Positions 1-10,079 of a DNA stretch of 64,000 nt are shown piece after piece (position 1 is the stretch's first letter; each line of letters begins with the position of its first letter). Location of the stretch: assembly GCA_025453675.1 (NCBI GenBank), contig JALOPW010000017.1, forward strand, positions 1 to 64,000. The letters run 5' to 3'. The translations under genes and the position numbers were made by a program. The DNA comes from Methanolinea sp. (GTDB lineage: Archaea; Halobacteriota; Methanomicrobia; Methanomicrobiales; Methanospirillaceae). The notes beneath the pieces were generated by a model. It was not told where the DNA came from and made no database searches. It worked only from the letters and a program-made list of their open reading frames with translations.

Positions 1-1146
1 TATTCTGTCTCTCTCACTGCATCGAAATATGAACCGAATTGTACGAGTTCCGATACTCAAGTACTTACAATCATTGTAACACCTCCTTCACCAGAATGCA
101 TTCCTGTTAATGCAACCTTTTATGGAACTCCGACTTCCGGGCTGCTTCCTCTCAATGTCCAATTCACCGACACGTCAACCGGTTCGCCTACAAACTGGTC
201 ATGGATTTTTGGAGACGGGGCCACATCAAATCTGCAAAACCCCAATCATACATACAATTCTGTTGGAAATTTTACTGTATCACTCACTGTATCTAAAAAT
301 GAGCCGAACTGCAGTTCTCTCCATAAATTGACCGTCCCTGGCTACATCCAGGTTAGTTGTCCCCAGGTTATTGCTGCGTTTACCGGCGAACCCCGGGCAG
401 GGGAAATCCCTTTAACCGTAAAATTTTCAGATACATCAACTGGAAATCCCACTTCGTGGCTCTGGTCATTTGGAGACGGCGGAACATCAAATATCCAGAA
501 CCCTGAACATCAATATACATCAATCGGTCCTTTTACCGTGACTTTAAATGCCAGTAACAATTGTGGGAATAGTAATGTAATTAGCTATCTTAATTTTATA
601 TCTCCATCTCTATCGGGGACTGGAGATGTGATAAATCTCACCAAGATGTGCGGTGCCAGAGGATATCTGAAGGGAGGGACGTACTATCAATTTGGTGATA
701 GTTCTGTTGAAAGAATCACTATTAACAAAAATACCTATACTGATTTAAATAAGAAAGTTGTGAAACTTGAGATAAATGGTGATCTGACTTCAGGTCATCT
801 CTATATGGATCATCCTAGCTGTAACGATTTTTCATTTAATGTAAAAATGTATGTAGATGGGATTTTAAGGGATACAGGCCTTGTTACGGCGATAACCGCC
901 CAAGCAAATAAGAATAGTGATGAATCGACCTTAACATATGTCCTCGATCCATCCTGTATAGCATATACTCACCTAATCATCAATAGTAAGGACATTATTA
1001 ACCAGAATAACAATAGCGCGAGAATGGAAATTTCAAATATGAAGATTATTCACGATAATAATGATCCATATGTGAACAAATTCATTATTAATCTTGATGG
1101 AAATCATAATCAGATCAATACACAGGGAGATATTGTAGTGTATTAA
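1..1146 (+). CDS. PKD-domain surface protein (5' truncated by window edge)
   Basis: Frame 1 is open from base 1 and joins the listed 328..1146 ORF; two PKD motifs (SWIFGDGATSNLQNPNHTY, SWLWSFGDGGTSNIQNPEHQY). Confidence 0.85.
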   Translation, partial: YSVSLTASKYEPNCTSSDTQVLTIIVTPPSPECIPVNATFYGTPTSGLLPLNVQFTDTSTGSPTNWSWIFGDGATSNLQNPNHTYNSVGNFTVSLTVSKNEPNCSSLHKLTVPGYIQVSCPQVIAAFTGEPRAGEIPLTVKFSDTSTGNPTSWLWSFGDGGTSNIQNPEHQYTSIGPFTVTLNASNNCGNSNVISYLNFISPSLSGTGDVINLTKMCGARGYLKGGTYYQFGDSSVERITINKNTYTDLNKKVVKLEINGDLTSGHLYMDHPSCNDFSFNVKMYVDGILRDTGLVTAITAQANKNSDESTLTYVLDPSCIAYTHLIINSKDIINQNNNSARMEISNMKIIHDNNDPYVNKFIINLDGNHNQINTQGDIVVY

Positions 1147-1205
1147 GCAAATCCATTTTTCATAAAAGGGAAAAGAATACAGATTTGAAATATTCTGGTT
1201 GGGTT

Positions 1206-2423
1206 ATGGATAAACCAAGAATAACTTTTAAAAAAGCGATAATTGGATTAATTTTGCTAACCGGTGTAATTATTTCAATTTTCCTCGCCATCTCCCTCCT
1301 CACCACCCCAACCCCCCGCACCACCACCCAGTTCAACCTCACCATAACAGAGAGTCAAATCATTATCACCCACACGGGTGGAGAATCCCTCCAATGCGAC
1401 CACCTGGCCATCCTCATGAACAGCGAGCCGGTTCCATTCTCTGATGGCAGCATTGACTGCCCCTGGTCCATTGGGGAGACCCTGACAATCCCACTCACTT
1501 CAACAGACACCATCCAGACAATCAGGATTCTTTATGATTCGGGCAAAGGCCCCTCTGAATTGCTCTATACCGAGATACCAGCACAATTACCAGAGCCAGG
1601 GACAACCAGTATTCCGACACCGGTCACGACAACAATCCCTCTGACTCCAACCCCCACCTCAACCCCAGGCCTCCCTCTCGCCTCCTTCAACGCGACCCCG
1701 AAATCCGGCCCGGTCCCTCTCCCGGTCCAATTCACCGACACCTCCACCGGAGTCCCGGAGGAGTGGCTCTGGTCCTTCGGGGATGGCATGAGCTCCACCC
1801 TGAAAGACCCCCGCCATACCTACATGCGGGAAGGCAGCTACCAGGTGGGCCTCACGGTGAAAAACGCATTCGGCGGGCATACCCGGATCAGTCAGGGCTA
1901 CATCACAGTCACCCCGGCAGGAGAGCGGGATATTTTCCTGGAGGCACAACGCGGTGCGGCGGTCTCCCCCGGTGGATTCATCGAGTTCACGGTCACAAAA
2001 CCGGGTACCAGGATCAAAATCGGTGGGGGAACAATCGACCTTCCTGCCGGTGCACGGGTCCGTCTGACCGTGGATGACGGAGGTAAGGGGAAGGTGTCCA
2101 TACGGGACGGATCGATCGTTCTCTTCGCGTTCGATATGGTCACACTCTCCACCGATGGGATCGAACGAACCAGGGGAGCGGTGCAGGACATCTCGGTGCC
2201 GGGGTACGACGGCCTGCTCTCCAGCATCAACCTCGAAGTTGCGGGGGGATCGGGAGATATTCGCATCCTGGAGGAAGGGTTGCCCGTCTCTATCAACGCA
2301 ACGGAGTCCCACCTCGTCCTGACCTCCCTTCGTCCAGGTGCGTCTGGTATGATGACGCTGGACTGCTACCAGCCGGATTCCACGTCCTTCCAGGGTGCGG
2401 TCACCTCGTATTCTATCGTGTAA
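1206..2423 (+). CDS. Membrane-anchored pilin-like protein with one PKD domain and a C-terminal unknown domain
   Basis: N-terminal hydrophobic helix (AIIGLILLTGVIISIFLAISLL), PKD motif WLWSFGDGMSSTLKDPRHTY; start chosen at MDKPRITF rather than 1185. Confidence 0.8.
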   Translation: MDKPRITFKKAIIGLILLTGVIISIFLAISLLTTPTPRTTTQFNLTITESQIIITHTGGESLQCDHLAILMNSEPVPFSDGSIDCPWSIGETLTIPLTSTDTIQTIRILYDSGKGPSELLYTEIPAQLPEPGTTSIPTPVTTTIPLTPTPTSTPGLPLASFNATPKSGPVPLPVQFTDTSTGVPEEWLWSFGDGMSSTLKDPRHTYMREGSYQVGLTVKNAFGGHTRISQGYITVTPAGERDIFLEAQRGAAVSPGGFIEFTVTKPGTRIKIGGGTIDLPAGARVRLTVDDGGKGKVSIRDGSIVLFAFDMVTLSTDGIERTRGAVQDISVPGYDGLLSSINLEVAGGSGDIRILEEGLPVSINATESHLVLTSLRPGASGMMTLDCYQPDSTSFQGAVTSYSIV

Positions 2424-2638
2424 GGTTCTCTCCATTTTTCCACACGCCCCCCCTCATCTTCTTCACTCTGCAGCCCCGCAAGACACGTCCTTTCACTCAT
2501 TCACGCCGAAAATATGCCGAAATGGGGGATAGATTGATATAGGGTCAGGAGAGATGAAATTTAAATACCTGATCTGAAGGGCCATTGAGCCAATCGGCTC
2601 TTTTAGTGAAGGGGAGAGAATTTTTCGAGTGGAGCAGA

Positions 2639-4171
2639 ATGGATCGGGAATCGGCAATCTCTAAAAATATCATAATGGCACTGATCGCAGCGGTGGTGAT
2701 CATCATGGCGGTCATGGTGGTGGTGATGATCTTCTTCCCACCCCAGCCTGATATCGTGCCCCAGTTCAATGCCAACATCGAACGGTCAGGGAACATCGTC
2801 TACCTCTACCATGACGGAGGAGACCCACTCCAGAAGGGAAGGACCGTTTTGAGGGTCAACGGCCAGGACATCCCGGATTCCTCCATTGCCTTCCTCCATG
2901 CCCAGGACTGGCCATGGACTCCTGGGAAGACGATGCGCATCCAGTATGACGGGCCAGGGACCCCTGACCTTGTCCAGGTGATCTACTCCGGCGGAGCAGG
3001 CGAGATGCTGGTGTTCTCCGACCAGGCAGCCCCGGCACAGGCCACCCCCATCCCGGTCTCCACCGTTGGGGTCCCGGTGGTGACAGCCACCACCGGTGTG
3101 CCCGCCACTCCGGTGGGAACCGCAGCAGTGACCGCACCTGCCTCACCCGCGGTGACCGATGTAACTCCGTCTGCCCCGCAGCCTCCCCAGGCCGTCTTCA
3201 CTGCCGACCCCCGCGCCGGCCAGCTCCCGCTGGCAGTCCAGTTCACTGATACGAGCATTGGAACCCCCACCTCGTGGCTCTGGAATTTCGGAGACGGGGA
3301 ATCGTCTGACCAGAGGAACCCGCAACACACCTACAAGAACCCGGGGTTGTATTCTGTGTCCCTGACTGTGCGAAACCAGTACGGGACTGGTCAGAAGACA
3401 GAGGCTGGCTTCATCTCAGCCGGGACTCTCCCGACAGCCCAGTTTGCCGCAATACCCGCGCAGGGGACACTCCCGCTGGTGGTCCACTTCAATGATCTCT
3501 CGTCAGGGATGCCCTCTGCATATGCATGGGACTTCGGAGACGGGGGAACTTCCACTGAGAAGAACCCCCTCCATACCTACACCAGAGAAGGCGCCTATGA
3601 CGTGACCCTGACCGTCGGGAACCAGTATGGATACAATACCCGCATCCAGAGCGGAGCGGTCCAGGTGACGGCCCCCCAGAGGGTGGACGTCTACCTTACA
3701 GGAAGCCGGATGGGGACCCTCTCCCCCGGGTACCTGCAGTTCCTTGTCACCGGGGAGGGAGGCTGGATCAAGATCGCCGGGTCCAGGTATTCCTTCACAG
3801 CCGGCGACTCCGTGCAACTCTTTGTCGATGACAGCCAGAGCGGTATGATCGACGTGAACGCACTCGGGATAGCCGGGTTCCGTTTCGACCAGGTGCGCAT
3901 GTTTGTGAATGGCAACCTGGTCCGGAGCGGTATCTCCTCTGATATCTGGGTGCCATCCTATGCGGGTCTCCTCTCCACTCTCTCCGCGACCATCCCGCCG
4001 GGGGACTCCAATACAGTCCTCTTCATCAACAATGGCAGGATCATCCCCGGTCCTGCACAGCAGGTCACTCTCTCAGGTCTCGGGGAGAACAGTCTCGGAC
4101 AAATGAGCCTGATCATCAAGCCCGGGTCCCTCGAATACCGCGGCGGCGCTGAATCCTACGCGGTCACCTGA
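2639..4171 (+). CDS. Archaeal type IV pilin-like N-terminus plus two PKD domains and a C-terminal unknown domain
   Basis: N-terminal helix MDRESAISKNIIMALIAAVVIIMAVMVVVMIFF, two PKD motifs (WLWNFGDGESSDQRNPQHTY, YAWDFGDGGTSTEKNPLHTY). Confidence 0.8.
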   Translation: MDRESAISKNIIMALIAAVVIIMAVMVVVMIFFPPQPDIVPQFNANIERSGNIVYLYHDGGDPLQKGRTVLRVNGQDIPDSSIAFLHAQDWPWTPGKTMRIQYDGPGTPDLVQVIYSGGAGEMLVFSDQAAPAQATPIPVSTVGVPVVTATTGVPATPVGTAAVTAPASPAVTDVTPSAPQPPQAVFTADPRAGQLPLAVQFTDTSIGTPTSWLWNFGDGESSDQRNPQHTYKNPGLYSVSLTVRNQYGTGQKTEAGFISAGTLPTAQFAAIPAQGTLPLVVHFNDLSSGMPSAYAWDFGDGGTSTEKNPLHTYTREGAYDVTLTVGNQYGYNTRIQSGAVQVTAPQRVDVYLTGSRMGTLSPGYLQFLVTGEGGWIKIAGSRYSFTAGDSVQLFVDDSQSGMIDVNALGIAGFRFDQVRMFVNGNLVRSGISSDIWVPSYAGLLSTLSATIPPGDSNTVLFINNGRIIPGPAQQVTLSGLGENSLGQMSLIIKPGSLEYRGGAESYAVT

Positions 4172-4384
4172 TACCCTGCGGAATAGAGGAGATCATCCCC
4201 CCCTTTTTTTTAAAAAAAAATGTGAAAATGCCCCATACCATTTCATTCCCATTCCATGTTCGAAAGGTCCATCTGAATCTTCATTGGAAAATCATCCCCT
4301 GCATTTTTGATGCCACATGACTGAAGATGGCGAAGATGCAGTCTTTTTCACTGCCTACCCCCAAATGTAACGATTCCCCCTCTT

Positions 4385-7300
4385 TTAAAGATCCCGGAGC
4401 CGCTGGGATACAAAGTCGGTCAGTTCTTTTGACTCCTGTCGTGCGTATCTCAGGAATCCTTCATAGGCTGACCGTGCCTCGGCAATGCGGGAGAGTTTCT
4501 CGCATGCCAGGGCCTTGTTCAGGTAGGCACGGGCATATCCGCGTTGAATGGAGAGGGCCCGGTCGAATTCGCGGATGGCCTCCTCGCTCTGGTTGCGGTT
4601 GTAATAGATGTTGCCCATGTTGTAATAGGCCTCTGCAAGGTCTGGTTTCAACTCCACTGCCCGGTTAAAATCGGCAATGGCTTCTTCATTGAGACCTTTC
4701 TTCCCGAATTCTATTCCCCTGTTATAATAGGCGGTGGGATTTTCGGGATTAATCTCGATGGCACGGGTGAAATCAGCAATAGCTTCGTTGTACATACCAC
4801 GGCCGGCATATGCATTTCCACGGTTGTTCCAGGCTTTCTCATTCCGGGGGGCGAACTCGATGGTAGCGGTATAATCGGCAATCGCCTCTTCCAGTCGCTC
4901 CACTCTCTGGTAGGCAACCCCCCTGTTGTAATAGGCCTCGGCAAGGTCCGGCTTGATCTGGATGGCAAGGGAAAAGTCCTCCATCGCCTGGTCGATCAGC
5001 CCCTTCTTTCCGTATTCTATTCCCCGGTTGTAATAGGCAGTGGGATTCTGGGGATTTATCCCGATGGCACGGGTGAAATCAGCAATGGCCTCGTCGTTCT
5101 GGCCTTTTCCGGCATACGCATTCCCGCGGTTATTGTAGGCTTTCTCGTTCTCGGGCTGCAATTCCAGCGCCCCCTGGTAATCACGTATGGCCTCGTCGAG
5201 CATCCCTTTCTTGTGAAATGCTACTCCCCTGTTGTAGTAGGCCTCCCCGAGATCAGGCCGCAATACAATGGCTTCACCGAGGTCGGCAATGGCCTCATCA
5301 AGCATCCCGTGCTCCCCGTATTCTATCCCCCGGTTATAATAGGCGGTAGCATTGCGGGGGTTCAGCTCGATGGCACGGGTGAAATCCGCAATGGCTTCTT
5401 CGAAGAGGCCTTTTCCGGCATACGCATTCCCCCGGTTATTATAGGCCTTCTCATTCTCGGGATTGAGATTGATGGTGCGGGAAAAATCCGTGATAGCTTC
5501 GTCTATCCTCCCCAGACGATCATACAGGAGACCCCTGGCGAGATACGTGCTCTCCTCCCCGGGAGATATCTCGATCGCCCGCGTGAGATCGGAGACTGCC
5601 TCTTCGTACCTTCCTTCCTGGCCGTACTCGGCAGCCCTGGCGATATACACTTCCCAGGCCTTTGCATTCAGGCGAAGAGCATTGGATAAATCATCAATCG
5701 CCTTTCCGGTCTTTCCGCAGCGGCTAAACTCCTGCCCACGGCGGAGATACGCCTCGTAATACCGGGGATCTATCTCGAGGACCCGGGAGAAATCAGCGAC
5801 TGCCTCTGCTGACTGCTCCATGGCGGAATATTCCATCCCCCGCTGCAGGAGCACCTGCAGGTTCACCGGGCTGATCAAAAGGGCCTTTGTATAGTCCTGG
5901 ATCGCCTCCTGTCGCTTTCCTGCCTGCTGAAATACGCGTGCCCGCTGCACGTAGGCCTCGGCATAGTCAGGGTCTATCTCAATGGCACGGGTAAAGTCCG
6001 CGATTGCCTCATCCACCCTCTGGCTCCTTGAGTACTCGGCACCCCTGTGCAGGTATGCCTCCTTATAGGCGGGGTTATGAGAGATGACTGAAGAGTAATC
6101 GGCAAGTGCCGGTTCCGAAAAACCCTTTCTTGCATACTCAGCACCCCGGTAGAACAGCGCCTCGATACATGCCGGGCGGATCTCCAGGGCACGGGTATAG
6201 TCCCTGATTGCGATGTCAGAGAGTCCGATGCGGGAGAATTCCTTTCCCCTGCAGCAGAGGGCATCCGGATACCCGGGGTTGATCTCCAGGGCTTTGGTAT
6301 ACTCCGATATTGCCTTGTCCGACATCCCGGATTTCTGATACTCGTTCCCCCGCTTGAAGCAGGCCTCGGCATACTGGGGATTGATCTTCAAAGCCCTGGT
6401 ATAGTCATCGATAGCCTCCTCGATCCTGCCGAGGTGATCGTACTCATTCCCCCTGTTGTAATAGGCCTCGATATACCCCGGATCTATATCTATTGCCCTG
6501 GTGAAGTCCTCGATAGCCTTCTCGGAAGATCCCAGCCGTGAGTGTTCCATCCCCCTCCGGTTGTAGAGTTCCGGGTCATCGGGAACATGGTTGATCTCGA
6601 GTGAGAGTTCCAGTATGGCGAGTTCCTGGGCGGCATCCGTTCCCTCTTCGTGAAGGGGGGCATCACTGTCCAGGTTCTCCTCTGCCGGTTCTTCATTCCC
6701 GGGCTTGACGGACGGTTCTCCAACGGGAGTTGATTCGCGCACGTTTCCCGCCTGTATTTCAGGGGAGGCCTGGTTGAAGATCTCAATGGCACGTGAGAAC
6801 TCGGCGATCGCCTCGTCATAGCGCCCCATTCGATTGAAGAGCACCCCCCGGTTGTTATATGCCTCCACAAACCGGGGGTTTATCCCGATGGCCTTGGCAT
6901 AATGCTCAAGCGATGCATCAAAAAGTCCAAGCTTGCTGTACTCCACGCCCAGGTTATTGTATGCCTCTGCATGCTGGGGATTCTTCTCCAGGCATGCGAG
7001 ATAATCAGCGATAGCAGGTTCAGTCTGCTCCATCTTCCCGAGTGCAATACCACGGTTATAGAGGATATCGGCATTTCCAGGGTCGATCTCCAGCGCCCGG
7101 GTATAGTCCGCCACAGCGTCCTGCAGGTGACCCACACGGGAGAACTCGATGCCCCTGTTGAAGAGTGCCTCGATGAAATGGGTGTCGATATCAAAGGCAC
7201 GGGTATAATCCGCGATCGCCTGCTCGTGCATCCCCTTCCTCCCAAAGATAACCCCCCTGTTGTTGTAGGCCGCCACATAACCAGGATCAAGTTCCAGTGC

Positions 7301-7690
7301 TTTTGAAAAGTCCGCCAGGGCCTGTTCATCCTCCCCCAGCCGTGCATACTCGAGGCCACGGTTGTAATAGGCCTCAGTAAAATCAGGATCGGTCTCCAGC
7401 GCGATGGAAAACTCCCGAATTGCCTGTTCCGGCTGATTGAGAAGAGAATATGCGACACCCCTGTTGTAATAGGCCTCGGTGAAGTGGGGGTTGAGCCTGA
7501 TGGCAGAGTGGTAGTCCTCTATTGCCCCCGTGTAATCGCGCTTCCCGGCCCGGGCCACCCCGCGGTTATGATATGCTTCCGTATCTGCCGGGTTGATCTC
7601 AATGGAACGGGAATAATCGGCAATAGCCTCGTCAAACATCCCTTTTTTATGAAAGGCTACCCCCCGGTTGTAATATATCTGTCCGTCCAT
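4385..7690 (-). CDS. Large tetratricopeptide repeat (TPR) protein, about 30 repeats
   Basis: 1101 aa of 34-residue repeats (AYYNRGxxYxxxGxxDEAIADFTRAIExNPxxxx). Confidence 0.95.
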   Translation of the reverse strand: MDGQIYYNRGVAFHKKGMFDEAIADYSRSIEINPADTEAYHNRGVARAGKRDYTGAIEDYHSAIRLNPHFTEAYYNRGVAYSLLNQPEQAIREFSIALETDPDFTEAYYNRGLEYARLGEDEQALADFSKALELDPGYVAAYNNRGVIFGRKGMHEQAIADYTRAFDIDTHFIEALFNRGIEFSRVGHLQDAVADYTRALEIDPGNADILYNRGIALGKMEQTEPAIADYLACLEKNPQHAEAYNNLGVEYSKLGLFDASLEHYAKAIGINPRFVEAYNNRGVLFNRMGRYDEAIAEFSRAIEIFNQASPEIQAGNVRESTPVGEPSVKPGNEEPAEENLDSDAPLHEEGTDAAQELAILELSLEINHVPDDPELYNRRGMEHSRLGSSEKAIEDFTRAIDIDPGYIEAYYNRGNEYDHLGRIEEAIDDYTRALKINPQYAEACFKRGNEYQKSGMSDKAISEYTKALEINPGYPDALCCRGKEFSRIGLSDIAIRDYTRALEIRPACIEALFYRGAEYARKGFSEPALADYSSVISHNPAYKEAYLHRGAEYSRSQRVDEAIADFTRAIEIDPDYAEAYVQRARVFQQAGKRQEAIQDYTKALLISPVNLQVLLQRGMEYSAMEQSAEAVADFSRVLEIDPRYYEAYLRRGQEFSRCGKTGKAIDDLSNALRLNAKAWEVYIARAAEYGQEGRYEEAVSDLTRAIEISPGEESTYLARGLLYDRLGRIDEAITDFSRTINLNPENEKAYNNRGNAYAGKGLFEEAIADFTRAIELNPRNATAYYNRGIEYGEHGMLDEAIADLGEAIVLRPDLGEAYYNRGVAFHKKGMLDEAIRDYQGALELQPENEKAYNNRGNAYAGKGQNDEAIADFTRAIGINPQNPTAYYNRGIEYGKKGLIDQAMEDFSLAIQIKPDLAEAYYNRGVAYQRVERLEEAIADYTATIEFAPRNEKAWNNRGNAYAGRGMYNEAIADFTRAIEINPENPTAYYNRGIEFGKKGLNEEAIADFNRAVELKPDLAEAYYNMGNIYYNRNQSEEAIREFDRALSIQRGYARAYLNKALACEKLSRIAEARSAYEGFLRYARQESKELTDFVSQRLRDL
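4640..5460 (-). repeat. Higher-order 306-nt (3 x TPR) tandem repeat inside the TPR gene
   Basis: 'YNNRGNAYAG(K/R)G' encoded near 4803, 5108 and 5414, spacing about 306 nt with strong DNA-level similarity. Confidence 0.8.
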
Positions 7691-8018
7691 CAGATCCCCC
7701 GTTTACCAGCTGCATGCGGGAACATGCGTACTATACCCCTGATACTCCATGTGTGCCTGGAATAATTAATTATATTGCTTCTTCTCCCGGATCGGGGAAT
7801 ATTTGGGGGCAGGGGGATGACAGGGAAAGGCGAAAACAGGCGACATGCCATGGATACTCATGTTTCGAAATGGTTATAGAGATAAAGCCCACACATCACT
7901 CTGCAACCTGTCCCATCCGGTTCCAGAACCAATCCATCCTTTCACCACGGGTCGGCACTCTTCCTTCGGCGGCAGGAATGGGAGTGCATTCGGGATACGT
8001 ATCCAGAGGAGAAATATC

Positions 8019-8930
8019 ATGCCAGGATTCAGAATACTCATCCTTCTGCTGCTCCTCACTTGTTGTGCGGGTATCACTCTCCCCACCATGGCAGCAGAGA
8101 CGACACAGAAGACCATACTTTACCAGACTGACTTTTCCCAGAGCCCGGGATGGACCACCAACAGCCCCACGCGGTATTACTGGGACCCCGCCCTGCAGAT
8201 GTACCATTTCAAGGCTGAAGGAGGGACGAACGGCTATTCCTTCATCCCTGTGCGGTATGATGGGCAGTCTTTTACCCTGGAGTATGATGTGATTATCCTC
8301 ACTTCAGAGAAGAATAGTGCATTCCGCTTCGGATTGATCAGTTCCGAGATGGACTTCAGCAGAGGCACCAATGTCCTCTCCTCCTTTGAGAATGGAAAGT
8401 ACGGGAGACTGATGTCACTGCGGGTTATCGACCAGAACAACCAGCTCCGGGAAGCTACCAGTTACTACACCTCCTACTGCGGGGAGCTTCCCGGCTGCAA
8501 GACGATTGAGTTCCAGGAGAATGTCACCTACCATGTGACCGTCCGGTACAACAAGGAGATCCAGAACGCGGATATCAGGGTGACAGAGAAGGAGAGCGGT
8601 ACCCTTGTGTGGGGCTACTTTGTATCAGTCGGGCGGGACCTCTTCTTCATGGACCGCCTGGCCGTCACCACCAAGGGCGATTATGCATTCGGGCCATTCA
8701 CCGAGGGGTACATCGATAACGTGGAAGTCGTTGCCTATTCACTGGTTGAAGTCACGCCCACCACGGTTGAACCGACCGTAACCACGCCGGTGGTGACTGT
8801 GCCCCCGACAACTATTCCCACCACGCCGGCACCCACTCCCACTTCCACCCCCTTCGCACCTCATCTCTCCCTCGCAGCGCTTGGTATTGCAGCCCTCTTC
8901 ATTGTTGTCCGCACCATGAGAGGGGACTGA
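8019..8930 (+). CDS. Secreted/anchored surface protein: signal peptide, beta-rich ectodomain, Thr/Pro stalk, C-terminal TM
   Basis: Signal MPGFRILILLLLLTCCAGITLP; tail TTPVVTVPPTTIPTTPAPTPTSTP + LSLAALGIAALFIVVRTMRGD; start moved from 7845. Confidence 0.7.
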   Translation: MPGFRILILLLLLTCCAGITLPTMAAETTQKTILYQTDFSQSPGWTTNSPTRYYWDPALQMYHFKAEGGTNGYSFIPVRYDGQSFTLEYDVIILTSEKNSAFRFGLISSEMDFSRGTNVLSSFENGKYGRLMSLRVIDQNNQLREATSYYTSYCGELPGCKTIEFQENVTYHVTVRYNKEIQNADIRVTEKESGTLVWGYFVSVGRDLFFMDRLAVTTKGDYAFGPFTEGYIDNVEVVAYSLVEVTPTTVEPTVTTPVVTVPPTTIPTTPAPTPTSTPFAPHLSLAALGIAALFIVVRTMRGD

Positions 8931-8973
8931 ACCGATCGCCAGTCCCCTTCTTCTTTTATGGCTTTTTAGATAT

Positions 8974-9262
8974 CTGGTATGGGTAGGATTGATGAACCGG
9001 ATATCCATTGTGGGGGCTGTTTGCCCCACACCCCCACATGCGATGCCGGGCCGCCGCCCCCGAAATTGCCGCGAAGGTTCCACCAATCGATGCCTGGGGC
9101 AGCACTTCGGCTGCCAATGGTGCCTTTGAGAATGTGGGAATGATTTGAGAACCATAACACGGATCATGGGGACTGCGGCTGTTGGAGTGACTGAATTGGT
9201 ATGTAGATTTTTGCCTCCTAATAACCTCAATTCAGTCTCCCCATACAAAACAGCGAGGAGGA
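8974..9262 (+). repeat. Long intergenic repeat element, copy A (inverted relative to copy B at 22501..22785)
   Basis: Near-identical to reverse complement of 22642..22785 (…GTAGGATTGATG…CCCCCACATGCGATGC…CCGCCCCCGAAATTGCCGCGAAGGTTCCACCAATCGATGCCTGGGGCAGCACTTCGGCTGCCAATGG) plus a second matching block ending ACAAAACAGCGAGGAGG. Confidence 0.9.
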
Positions 9263-9316
9263 GTAAAAATACGTCACATGGTACCGGATAACCGCGAGAA
9301 GAGAATACAAGAGAAT

Positions 9317-9400
9317 GCGAGGGATGGGATTTGAACCCAAGAACTCCTTCGAGACTAGCCCCTCAAGCTAGCGCCTTTGACCTGGCTCGGCAACCCTCGC
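9317..9400 (-). tRNA. tRNA-Leu (GAG)
   Basis: Reverse complement GCGAGGG…CTAGC TTGAGGG GCTAG…variable arm…GGGTTCAAATCCC…CCCTCGC; acceptor stem pairs perfectly, anticodon GAG, long variable arm. Confidence 0.92.
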
Positions 9401-9566
9401 TCCGTGCCATACTACATGGATGCCTCTCCGAAATAAGGTTATCCATATTCAGGGAAATGGAGAGTCCGATTCCCCGTCCTACCTGCCAGGGGATGATCTT
9501 CACCACACAACAGTGCAGGGAATTGACCAGGGATGTATATTAATAATCAGACCATAGATCTTCACT

Positions 9567-10079
9567 ATGTGGTCGGAGATCATAGGGGAATTTGCCGATT
9601 CCCCTTCCCAGACCAGGGTGGTGAGATTCCTCCTTGAGAACGGTTTCGGGGTCAATGCAGAGGGAAGGATCACCTGCAACAATATCGAGATCCCTGCGAC
9701 GCAGGTGGCCAAGGCGCTTGACACAGACCGGAGAGTGGTGGACACCACCGCGCAGCGCATCCTCTCCCTCCCCCTGCACCGCAATATCTTCACCCATATG
9801 AGGGCCACACCTGACCTCTCCCGGGTGGCCAGGCACCTGGACCTCTCGGTGATGACCATACTCCCTAAGGACGCCAGTGAAAAGGGCATAGTCAGCGCTG
9901 CAGTCCGGATCATCGCAGAAGAGGGACTTTCCATACGCCAGATTTTTGTCACGGATCCCCTCCTCTCCGAGGAACCGAGACTGGTGGTCATTATCGAGGG
10001 AGATTTTTCCCCTTCGGTGATAGAAGGGATCCGCCGGCTCCCACAGGTACGCCAGATCACATTCCAGGGGAGTTCCTGA
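9567..10079 (+). CDS. HTH + ACT-like regulator of amino acid metabolism
   Basis: 170 aa; HTH-like N-terminus (TQVAKALDTDRRVVDTTAQRIL) and ACT-like C-terminal half. Confidence 0.65.
   Translation: MWSEIIGEFADSPSQTRVVRFLLENGFGVNAEGRITCNNIEIPATQVAKALDTDRRVVDTTAQRILSLPLHRNIFTHMRATPDLSRVARHLDLSVMTILPKDASEKGIVSAAVRIIAEEGLSIRQIFVTDPLLSEEPRLVVIIEGDFSPSVIEGIRRLPQVRQITFQGSS

Noticed and set aside
1659-2435. 258-aa minus-strand ORF opposite a PKD gene
   Set aside because: Shadow ORF in GC-rich coding sequence; + strand has convincing PKD motifs.
4544-5689. 381-aa ORF on + strand opposite the TPR gene
   Set aside because: Antisense shadow of the highly repetitive TPR coding strand; repetitive V/I/G-rich product with no recognisable domain.
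8739-9248. 169-aa minus-strand ORF across the gene end and repeat copy A
   Set aside because: Overlaps the 8019..8930 gene and non-coding repeat; similar translated strings at 22592 arise from the shared repeat and are not evidence of a protein.
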